NCBI GenBank assembly: GCA_964457365.1
Contig: CAYWFP010000033.1
Location: 1 to 35,402 of the forward strand
DNA: 35,402 nt
Direction of reading: 5' to 3'
Origin: CAYWFP01 sp964457365
Lineage (GTDB): Bacteria; Planctomycetota; SZUA-567
This document shows, piece by piece, positions 1 through 6,434 of this stretch. The notes under the pieces are model-generated. The model was not told the origin of the DNA, did no database searches, and saw only the letters and a list, made by a program, of their open reading frames with translations. Within the stretch, counting starts at the first letter, position 1; each line of letters starts with the position of its first letter. The position numbers and the translations under genes were made by a program.

Positions 1-2
1 GC

Positions 3-536
3 GAACCCGGCACCAACGGCCAGCACGCGTTCTACCAGCTCATCCACCAGGGCACCAAGGTGATCCCGTGCGACTTCATCGGCTGCGCGCAGAGCCAGAA
101 CCCGGTGGGCGATCATCACGAGAAACTGATGGCCAACTTTTTCGCCCAGACCGAGGCGCTGATGAAGGGAAAGACCCCGGCCGAGGTCAAGGCCGATCTG
201 CAGGCGCAGGGCCTCTCGGCCGGAGAGATCAAGGCGCTCCTGCCGCACAAGGTCTTCGACGGCAACCGCCCGACCAACAGCATCCTTGTCAAGAAATTGA
301 CGCCCCGGACGCTCGGAACGCTGATCGCCATGTACGAGATGAAGATCTTCGTCCAGGGCATCATCTGGCGCGTCAACAGCTTCGACCAGTGGGGCGTGGA
401 ACTCGGCAAGGTCCTCGCCAAGACCATCCTCGCCGAGGAGAAGGCGCTGAATAAGAAGGGGAAGGCCGACCTCTCGCACCACGACGCCAGCACCGCCGGG
501 TTGCTGAAGGCGTTCATGAAGATGAAGATGAAGTAG
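3..536 (+). CDS. pgi: Glucose-6-phosphate isomerase, C-terminal part
   Basis: This is the last 177 codons of phosphoglucose isomerase, which interconverts glucose-6-phosphate and fructose-6-phosphate in the cytoplasm. The 5' part lies before the window, and the frame is open from base 3. The visible part begins with GTNGQHAFYQLIHQGT, which contains the family's catalytic histidine, and includes the C-terminal signature NSFDQWGVELGK with its active-site lysine. These two blocks are diagnostic of the family. The gene ends with TAG at 534-536 after a Lys/Met-rich tail. A short hairpin followed by T residues lies downstream (665-683), and the next gene has its own ribosome site, so pgi probably ends its transcription unit here. 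Confidence 0.95.
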   Translation, partial: EPGTNGQHAFYQLIHQGTKVIPCDFIGCAQSQNPVGDHHEKLMANFFAQTEALMKGKTPAEVKADLQAQGLSAGEIKALLPHKVFDGNRPTNSILVKKLTPRTLGTLIAMYEMKIFVQGIIWRVNSFDQWGVELGKVLAKTILAEEKALNKKGKADLSHHDASTAGLLKAFMKMKMK

Positions 537-664
537 GCGGCGAGGTGCCGCGCGCGATAACGCCACGCGATTACGTATTGCCTCGGGAATTCACGCGTTT
601 TAGCCGCGACCAACGGGAGCGCGGGAGAGATAGGGCGTCAGGTGATTGCGTCAGCAAGAATGGC

Positions 665-683
665 ACCCCGGCGCGGGGTTTTC
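665..683 (+). terminator. Probable rho-independent terminator after pgi
   Basis: A six-base-pair GC-rich stem (665-670 with 674-679) closes a three-base loop and runs into TTTT. It lies 129 nt after the pgi stop and about 70 nt before the clpP start. The stem is short, so termination may be partial. Confidence 0.4.
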
Positions 684-750
684 GCTGGCAAGAGCGGCCG
701 GTTTTTCGTATCCTGTTGGGCCAGTACGAATCCCGCTCAGGAGGCACGAC

Positions 751-1335
751 ATGCTCAAATGCGATAAAGACGACGAGAAGGAGAAGGACGACAAGGGCCT
801 CGTCGGCGAACTGCTGAAGACCCGCTCGATCATCATCTCCGAGCCGATCAGCGACGAGTTGGCGAAGAAGCTCTACGCCCAGATGCTGGTACTTAACGAA
901 CGCTCGAAGAAAGAGCCGATCCGGCTCTACATCAATTCCCCCGGCGGGGACGCGGACTCGGGCTTCGGCATCTACGACTTTGTCTCGCTGATCGAGGCGC
1001 CGGTGCACACTATCGTCACCGGCCTCTGCGCCAGCGCGGCGGTGATCATCTTCCTCGGCGCCGAGAAGGGCAAGAGCTTCGCCACGCCCAACAGCCGCTT
1101 CCTGCTGCACCAGCCTTCCACCGGCATCCACGGCACCGCCTCGGATCTGGAGATCACCGCCGAGGAGATCCTCAAGACGCGCGAGCGCTACAACCAGATC
1201 GTCGCCGACGTCACCGGCAAGAGTGTCGAGCAGGTCACCAAGGACAGCGACCGCGATTTCTGGATGAGCCCGCAGCAGGGCGTCGAGTACGGTCTGGTCA
1301 GCAAGGTCATCGCGAAACTGGCCGAAGCCGAATAA
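751..1335 (+). CDS. clpP: ATP-dependent Clp protease proteolytic subunit (ClpP family)
   Basis: This 194-residue serine protease of the ClpP family would form the barrel-shaped proteolytic chamber that degrades proteins fed to it by a Clp ATPase. The full triad is visible: Ser95 in GLCASAA, His120 in LLHQP and Asp169 in DRDFWMS. The YINSPGGD block (60-67) is also typical. The open frame extends upstream to 646, but AGGAGG at 739-744 sits six bases before ATG 751, which fixes the start. The N-terminus is unusually charged: ten of the first 15 residues after Met are Lys, Asp or Glu. No Clp ATPase lies in the window. A strong terminator follows at 1356-1390. It could be one of several ClpP paralogues. 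Confidence 0.93.
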   Translation: MLKCDKDDEKEKDDKGLVGELLKTRSIIISEPISDELAKKLYAQMLVLNERSKKEPIRLYINSPGGDADSGFGIYDFVSLIEAPVHTIVTGLCASAAVIIFLGAEKGKSFATPNSRFLLHQPSTGIHGTASDLEITAEEILKTRERYNQIVADVTGKSVEQVTKDSDRDFWMSPQQGVEYGLVSKVIAKLAEAE

Positions 1336-1355
1336 ACACAGTCCCGCCCGATACG

Positions 1356-1390
1356 AAAGCGCCCGGCCATGGCGGCCGGGCGCTTTTTAT
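1356..1390 (+). terminator. Strong rho-independent terminator of clpP
   Basis: A perfect ten-base-pair GC stem (1359-1368 with 1374-1383) with a five-base loop is flanked by AAA on the left and TTTTT on the right. It lies between clpP and the convergent lipoprotein gene. The T run is longer on the + strand. The AAA side gives a short T run on the - strand, so it may also work weakly for the opposite gene. Confidence 0.88.
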
Positions 1391-1411
1391 TCACCGGAAT
1401 GCTTTTGTAGC

Positions 1412-2236
1412 TCAGAGATCCGCCCGCGCGGCCCGGACGCCGAAGGATTCGACGCGGGTCAGTTCCGGCAGCAGACTCGGCGGCATGTCCTCGTGCATCG
1501 CCTCCATCGTCTCGTCGGCAGTCGTTTTCCGCGGCTGCGGCAGGTCGCGGCCGATGGCCAGCGGTTCGCGCTCGGCGTCCAGTTCCGGCCCGTCGAGGAT
1601 CATCCGCGGTTGCGGCGCGGGCTTCCCTTCCGGCACGGGCGCTTTCTTCGGGTTGGGCTTGCGTTCGACGAAATGAAGGTCGCTGTCGATCTCCGCCAGC
1701 GGGCTCGGCCGCGTTTCGATCATCGCCACGTCCTCGATGATGGACTGCTCCGACGGCGCGCTCGCCGGCGCTTGTTGGCTATCGCGCGGTGTGCCTCGCG
1801 GCGTTGCAAACAATACCTCCGCCGGCTTGGCCGGACGCTCGATACGCTTTTGCCTAGCGCGACGCCGGGGGCTGGCGGCCAGCACCTCGGAGCGACGGCC
1901 GCGCGCTTCGTCGGCGACGACGACCTTGGTGTGCGAATGCGGATACCAGCGCGCCGATGAGTACGCCCGCCTCTCGTTATCGGATCGCGGCCGGGCCATG
2001 GCCGTGGGCGTCTCGCCAAGCTTGGGGATGCGATGCCGCTCGGCAAGATAGCGCGGCGTGCGCGCGTAAGGGATCGCGGTGGCGCAAGAGAATCCGCTGA
2101 CCGACGTGGCATGCGCTTGGGCACGCGCTACCGGTTTTGCATTGCTTTTCTGCGCCTTGTCTTTCTTGCCCCAGCATCCAGGACAAGCGAGCACGGCGAT
2201 CAGAATCAACGCCAGCATCAAGTTGTGATTGGGCAT
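1412..2236 (-). CDS. Putative lipoprotein of unknown function
   Basis: This 274-residue protein has a signal-peptide-like N-terminus: about 15 hydrophobic residues and then Cys at positions 18 and 21 (VLAC or CPGC), either of which could be a lipid attachment site. After the signal the chain is rich in Arg, Pro, Ala and Glu and looks largely disordered. I see no repeat or known domain. The start is supported by GGGGGAG seven bases before ATG 2236 and by a promoter at 2279-2306. It converges on clpP and shares the terminator region between them. It is probably anchored in the envelope; its function is not recognisable. Confidence 0.72.
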   Translation of the reverse strand: MPNHNLMLALILIAVLACPGCWGKKDKAQKSNAKPVARAQAHATSVSGFSCATAIPYARTPRYLAERHRIPKLGETPTAMARPRSDNERRAYSSARWYPHSHTKVVVADEARGRRSEVLAASPRRRARQKRIERPAKPAEVLFATPRGTPRDSQQAPASAPSEQSIIEDVAMIETRPSPLAEIDSDLHFVERKPNPKKAPVPEGKPAPQPRMILDGPELDAEREPLAIGRDLPQPRKTTADETMEAMHEDMPPSLLPELTRVESFGVRAARADL

Positions 2237-2278
2237 ACAGACTCCCCCAAGCGGAACAGACGTTTATAGTCACGATAA

Positions 2279-2306
2279 ATAGTACCATGCTAGCGGACGC
2301 TGGCAA
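2279..2306 (-). promoter_or_regulatory. Sigma70-type promoter for the lipoprotein gene
   Basis: Read on the - strand: TTGCCA (2306-2301), a 16-base spacer, then TACTAT (2284-2279). This predicts a start of transcription near 2272 and a leader of about 35 nt before ATG 2236. Confidence 0.5.
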
Positions 2307-2682
2307 GGTTTTTTTTCTTAATCCCGATTTCTTTCCCCCTGTGCACGATAGTTGACATCTCCTTGCCTAACAAGAGGTTATCAAATTCGGCAGCGTCGTT
2401 ATAACGCGTTTACCCACAAAGCATTGATAAAACGGGCATTTCGTAGAATCCGTCCATCGTCAACTATCCGCGTCCAACCGACACCGTATTTTTTTACAAA
2501 AGCAATTCCTGGCGGGCAAGTGCGCAAGTCGGCGCAGCCCCTGATAAGCGTAACGTCTAAGAGCTCCTAAACATACCAGCGCGCGGCCGCGACGCGAGAA
2601 AGTCGCCGGCAGACAAGGAGCGAGTGAACAGCGATGCGAGACATCGGCTACAGCGAGAGACGCCGGCTTCATACGCTCAAGG

Positions 2683-2711
2683 TTGATCCTCCTTTTGCCG
2701 ATCCGTACCAT
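2683..2711 (+). promoter_or_regulatory. Sigma70-type promoter for the metalloprotease gene
   Basis: TTGATC (2683-2688), a 17-base spacer, then TACCAT (2706-2711). Each box matches consensus at four of six positions. It lies 23 nt before ATG 2735, which leaves room for the GGGGGG ribosome site at about 2722-2727. Confidence 0.42.
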
Positions 2712-2734
2712 GAGAAGAGCTTGGGGGGAAATCG

Positions 2735-3418
2735 ATGCCGCATACGGCCCGGGAACCTTATACGCCGGTGACGCTGCAGCAGGCGTTGCGCCGGATCAGC
2801 AGCCGCGACGTCTTGCTGATGCTGACCGACAACACGCACAGCATGCTCACCGTCAAGCCCGAGGGCGAGACGGTCACCGTCCGCGCGCATCGGATGTTTC
2901 TCGATGCGCCGGAGGAGGTGATCCGCGCTATCGGCGACTGGATCGCCGGACGCCGGCGCCGGCGCGATACGGTGCAGGAATTCATCGACGCCAACCAGCA
3001 CCGCATCCGTCCCGGGGAAGCCGGCGCGCGCCGCACGATTCTCCGACCGGTGGGCAAGGTATACGACCTGCGCGAGTTGGCGGCATCCCTGAACGAACGT
3101 CTGCTGGAGCACCGCTCCAACGCCGAAGTGACCTGGGGGCGCAAATTGACCCGTCGCGTGGTTCGGGCGGTGCAGCTTGGTTCGTACGACCCGATCCGCA
3201 ACGTCATCACCATCAGCCGTCGTCTCGACCAGCGCGACGTGCCGCGCTGCATGGTCGAATTCGTACTCTATCACGAGATGCTGCACGAGGTCCTCGGCAT
3301 CGGCGAGCGCCCAGACGGCCGGCGCGAGATCCACGGCTCGCTGTTCCGCCTGATGGAGCAGACCTTCCCCGACTACGAGAAGGCCCGCGCGTACGAGCGT
3401 ACTCGTTGGGGGGGTTGA
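2735..3418 (+). CDS. SprT-like / M48-type putative zinc metalloprotease
   Basis: This 227-residue protein carries the zinc-protease motif HEMLH (180-184), with His180, His184 and catalytic Glu181. A later His200 in HGSLFRLM resembles the third zinc ligand of the SprT/YgjP type (HxxxF arrangement). The first 150 residues are rich in Arg and contain no recognised domain. No signal peptide is seen, so it is probably cytoplasmic, and the substrate is unknown. The start has a G-rich ribosome site just upstream. The stop codon is embedded in the -35 box of the next gene's promoter, so the two genes are separate transcription units although they nearly touch. The metalloprotease fold is well supported; placement within SprT rather than another HExxH family is an inference. 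Confidence 0.75.
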   Translation: MPHTAREPYTPVTLQQALRRISSRDVLLMLTDNTHSMLTVKPEGETVTVRAHRMFLDAPEEVIRAIGDWIAGRRRRRDTVQEFIDANQHRIRPGEAGARRTILRPVGKVYDLRELAASLNERLLEHRSNAEVTWGRKLTRRVVRAVQLGSYDPIRNVITISRRLDQRDVPRCMVEFVLYHEMLHEVLGIGERPDGRREIHGSLFRLMEQTFPDYEKARAYERTRWGG

Positions 3419-3443
3419 CTTCGTCCGTGCGCGGGCGGATAAT
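3415..3443 (+). promoter_or_regulatory. Strong sigma70-type promoter for the LysM-dapF unit
   Basis: TTGACT (3415-3420), 17 bases, GATAAT (3438-3443); each box matches consensus at five of six positions. The -35 box contains the TGA stop of the metalloprotease gene. Transcription would begin near 3450, so an ATG at 3453 would have no leader. This favours GTG 3471 as the start of the next gene. Confidence 0.62.
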
Positions 3444-3470
3444 CGCGAGGATATGCGGAAGGAGTCTATC

Positions 3471-4601
3471 GTGGCAGATCATAACGCCGCCGCCCGCTAT
3501 TTCGCCCTGGTGGTTTTCGTGCTGTTGGGCGTCTTCGTCTTTATCGGCTGGCGGGTCAAGGACCAGATGAATCCGAGCGGGGAGCAACCCCCGCTTTTGC
3601 AGGATCAGCATCGCGAGTTGCTGCAGGCCAATACCGACGAGCCCGCGCCGGTCGTACTCGAATTCGACGAAGAGCCGGCCGAGGACGCCACGCTTGGCGA
3701 CCTTCCCGACCCGCTGAGCGATAACCCGCTCGTCGACCCGCCTGCCGACCTTCCCGATGCGTCCGCGATCGAAGCCGACGCGGATCCTCTCGACGACATC
3801 ACACTCGAAGAAACGACCGAGTCCGAGCCTCTCGGCGTCGAGCAGCCCGTCGACGTCGCCGAGCCGGCCGAGGACGTCACCGCGGAAAGACCGCCACTGC
3901 TGGATGCGCCGATTGAATCTCTCAAGCCCCTGGAAGATCCGGTTCAAAAGCCGACAATGGTGGACGAGCCCCCCGCCGCCCCCGAACAGGCCGCTATCAC
4001 CATCGACGAGGATCCTGCCGTAGAGACCATCGGCGGCAACGCGCCGACCGTTACGGTCAAGCGCGGCGACACCCTCTCTCGCATCGCCAGGCGCGAACTC
4101 GGCTCGGCCACGCGTTGGCGCGAGATATTCAAGGCCAACCGCGACATGCTCGAGGCTCCGGATAAACTCCGCGTCGGTATGGTTCTTCGCCTGCCCGTCG
4201 ATGCGCGCGGCGCCTCTGTTCCCGCGCCGGACCCGACGCGGCGCGTCCACGTGGTCTCCACTCGGGACGAACGTTTGGCCAATATCGCCATTCGTTACTA
4301 CGGCAGCCCCTCGCCCGCGCACCTCGACCGCATCCGCCAGGCCAACCCGCACCTGCGGGGCGACGCTTTGAGGCCGGGGATGGAACTGGTCGTCCCAGGC
4401 GACGCGGCCGCCACTCCCTCCCCGGCGTCGACAGACGCGAGAACTCATGTCGTCCAACGCGGCGACTCGCTTTCGCGTATCGCGCGCGAAAAACTCGGCA
4501 GCGTCTCCCGTTGGCGCGAGATCTATACCCTCAACCGCGATCAACTCGACTCCCCGCATGCGCTGCAGGTAGGCATGAAGTTGAAACTCCCCTCCCGCTG
4601 A
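3471..4601 (+). CDS. Membrane-anchored protein with three LysM domains
   Basis: This 376-residue protein would bind peptidoglycan from the inner-membrane side. It has one N-terminal transmembrane segment (about residues 10-28), then a long acidic Pro/Asp/Glu-rich spacer (40-190) and three LysM repeats (about 193-242, 258-308 and 325-374). Repeats 1 and 3 are nearly alike (KRGDTLSRIA and QRGDSLSRIA, each followed by RWREI). The middle one is divergent. I chose GTG 3471 because AAGGAG lies six bases upstream; an in-frame ATG at 3453 has only a weak GAGG and sits almost at the predicted transcription start. dapF follows after 21 nt, probably in the same operon, so both would concern the cell wall. 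No enzymatic domain is seen. Confidence 0.88.
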   Translation: MADHNAAARYFALVVFVLLGVFVFIGWRVKDQMNPSGEQPPLLQDQHRELLQANTDEPAPVVLEFDEEPAEDATLGDLPDPLSDNPLVDPPADLPDASAIEADADPLDDITLEETTESEPLGVEQPVDVAEPAEDVTAERPPLLDAPIESLKPLEDPVQKPTMVDEPPAAPEQAAITIDEDPAVETIGGNAPTVTVKRGDTLSRIARRELGSATRWREIFKANRDMLEAPDKLRVGMVLRLPVDARGASVPAPDPTRRVHVVSTRDERLANIAIRYYGSPSPAHLDRIRQANPHLRGDALRPGMELVVPGDAAATPSPASTDARTHVVQRGDSLSRIAREKLGSVSRWREIYTLNRDQLDSPHALQVGMKLKLPSR

Positions 4602-4622
4602 CGCCGCCGCATCGGAGCCTCC

Positions 4623-5435
4623 ATGATCGAATTCACCAAGATGCACGGATCCGGCAACGACTTTATCCTCATCGACAACCGCGCGGGCGTCGTACATGAC
4701 GCGTTCAAGGTCGACTTCGTCAAACGCGTCTGCCCGCGCGCAACCGCCGTCGGAGCCGACGGGGTTATCTTCGTCGAGGACGACCCCGACTGGGACTTCT
4801 GCTGGGACTTCTTCAATGCCGACGGCTCCGCCGCCGAGATGTGCGGCAACGGCGCGCGTTGCGCCGCGGTCTTCGCCAAGCGAATCGGCGCCGCCGAGGA
4901 GAGCATGACCTTCCGCACTCTCGCGGGACTGATCCGGGCAACGCTGGTACCTGGAGGCGCGCGCGTCCAACTCACCGACGCCACCGCGCCGCAGACCATA
5001 CCCGACCTGCCACTGGCCGGCGGCCCGCGCGAAGTCTACTTCGTCAACACCGGCGTGCCGCACGTGGTCGTGCCGGTGGACGACCTGGAGGCAGTGGACC
5101 TGCGCGTCGCCGGTGCCAAGATCCGCTACCACGACCGTTTCCAGCCCGCGGGCGCCAACGCCAACTTCGTTGTCCGCGACGGCGAGCGGCGCGTGGCCAT
5201 GCGCACCTACGAGCGCGGTGTCGAGGACGAGACCCTCGCCTGCGGCACCGGCGCGGTGGCCGTGGCCATTGCCGCGCACGAAGCTTACGGCATGCCTCCG
5301 CCGATCACCGTCCGCACCCGTAGCGGCGTGGAATTGATCGTCGACTACTGCGACCGCGAAGGTGCCCGGGAAGAGGTGTTCCTGGAAGGACCTGTCATTA
5401 CCGTCTACGACGGCCGCCTCGCCAACGTGGAGTAA
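4623..5435 (+). CDS. dapF: Diaminopimelate epimerase
   Basis: This 270-residue enzyme converts LL- to meso-diaminopimelate, a precursor of lysine and of peptidoglycan cross-links. Both catalytic cysteines are present: Cys74 in MCGNGARC and Cys207 in ACGTGAVA. The N-terminal FTKMHGSGNDF block is typical, and the length fits the family. It lies 21 nt after the LysM gene and probably shares its promoter at 3415. The convergent rhomboid gene ends only 36 nt beyond dapF, and no clear terminator lies between them. Confidence 0.97.
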   Translation: MIEFTKMHGSGNDFILIDNRAGVVHDAFKVDFVKRVCPRATAVGADGVIFVEDDPDWDFCWDFFNADGSAAEMCGNGARCAAVFAKRIGAAEESMTFRTLAGLIRATLVPGGARVQLTDATAPQTIPDLPLAGGPREVYFVNTGVPHVVVPVDDLEAVDLRVAGAKIRYHDRFQPAGANANFVVRDGERRVAMRTYERGVEDETLACGTGAVAVAIAAHEAYGMPPPITVRTRSGVELIVDYCDREGAREEVFLEGPVITVYDGRLANVE

Positions 5436-5471
5436 TCGACACCAACGGCATGAGATGCGCAGAGAATCACA

Positions 5472-6197
5472 TCATTTCCCGCGCTTGATCGTTTCGATGC
5501 GCTGCTCGATCTGTTCGAGTTCATCGCGCGCTTCCCGATGGGTCGCCTGCAGGTCGCTGCGCCAATCGGCGAGATCGCTACCGTCCATTCCAGCACTCGT
5601 CACGTCTTCGGTCGCGCCCTTGCCGAGGTAACGCGCGAAGAAAACGCCGCCGATAAAACCGCCCAGGTGCCCCTGCCAGGATACGCCGGCTTCGCCTAAG
5701 GGCAGAACACCCAGAACCATGCTGCCGAAGAAGACGAGCGTGATCAGGCCGAGGACCAGCGAAGGCACGAACCGCGCCCAACTTTTCTCGAAGACCGACC
5801 GCAACAGCAGAAAGCCGAGATAGCCGAAGACCACACCGCTGGCGCCCAGATGCGCAGTTCCCGCGCCGCCTAGGACCCAGATGAGCGTCCCGCTTGCAAG
5901 TGCCGACCAGATCGTGAGTTCGGCAAATTCCTTCACGCTTCGGAGGCTGATCAGGCCGCCCAGAAGCACCAGGAAAATAGCGTTGGCGATAAGATGGCCG
6001 AGATTCGCATGCACCAGCGGATGGAGCGGGACGCCGAGCAGGCCGAGCAGGCTCAACGGTCTGACGGCAAAAAGGTTATGCGGAATGCCGAAGAGCAGCC
6101 AGTCAGCGATGAATACCACCGCCATAAGGAGAACAAGTTCAACCGGGGCAAGCAATCGCTGGCCGACTTCATGATAAATCCCCTTACGTTTTTCCAT
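5472..6197 (-). CDS. Rhomboid family intramembrane serine protease
   Basis: This 241-residue, multi-span membrane protein would cleave transmembrane substrates within the bilayer. It has the rhomboid dyad: Ser120 in GASG (118-121) and His177 in WQGHLGGFIGG. The upstream HANLGHLIAN block (63-72) has the family's His and Asn residues. Six hydrophobic stretches fit the six-helix core. The last 35 residues are charged and look like a coiled coil, an addition to the basic fold. The frame is open to 6344, but ATG 6197 has GGAGGT four bases upstream, and the region before it does not look like rhomboid. The substrate is unknown. Confidence 0.9.
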   Translation of the reverse strand: MEKRKGIYHEVGQRLLAPVELVLLMAVVFIADWLLFGIPHNLFAVRPLSLLGLLGVPLHPLVHANLGHLIANAIFLVLLGGLISLRSVKEFAELTIWSALASGTLIWVLGGAGTAHLGASGVVFGYLGFLLLRSVFEKSWARFVPSLVLGLITLVFFGSMVLGVLPLGEAGVSWQGHLGGFIGGVFFARYLGKGATEDVTSAGMDGSDLADWRSDLQATHREARDELEQIEQRIETIKRGK

Positions 6198-6434
6198 CTC
6201 GACCTCCACGCCAACCGGCTTGGTTATGTTGTATAATATTTGCGTATCACCAGAATTCTCGCCCCCGAGTTGGTCTATTTCGCCAACAAATTGGTTTCTC
6301 CAACCAACCGCGATCATATCAGGCCAACTCCGCACGCCTTGCATCGCATTTGCGCAGGCTTGGCATATCTGGATGAAATTTGTGCAATCACCTTGCCAGA
6401 CGCGGCAAATGGTTCGCGCAACCGCAAGTCGCGG
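6198..6434. other. 237-nt intergenic region between the RND gene and the rhomboid gene
   Basis: I see no gene. Near 6233-6238 there is TATTAT on the - strand that could be a -10 box for the rhomboid gene, but no -35 accompanies it. A six-base-pair hairpin (6291-6296 with 6302-6307) lies between the two - strand genes, but it has no proper T run. Confidence 0.4.

Larger units (their letters stand above)
2237..2734. other. 498-nt intergenic region between divergent genes
   Basis: No convincing gene lies here; the open frames inside are short and lack ribosome sites. The left end holds the promoter of the lipoprotein gene (2279-2306) and the right end that of the metalloprotease gene (2683-2711). 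The middle (2310-2530) is clearly more AT-rich than its surroundings. It contains a TTGACA (2352-2357) without a good -10 and a ten-base inverted repeat (2347-2356 and 2459-2468). Confidence 0.6.

Noticed and set aside
661..720. Possible sigma54 promoter before clpP (TGGCAC at 661, TGGCAA at 686)
   Set aside because: Neither has the matching TTGC(A/T) element at the right distance.
3213..5279. 688-codon open frame antisense to the metalloprotease, LysM and dapF genes
   Set aside because: It mirrors three well-supported genes, has no domain, and is explained by GC-rich third codon positions that leave the opposite strand without stops.
6291..6307. Hairpin between the RND and rhomboid genes as a terminator
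   Set aside because: The stem has only six A/T-rich pairs and no proper T run on the - strand.
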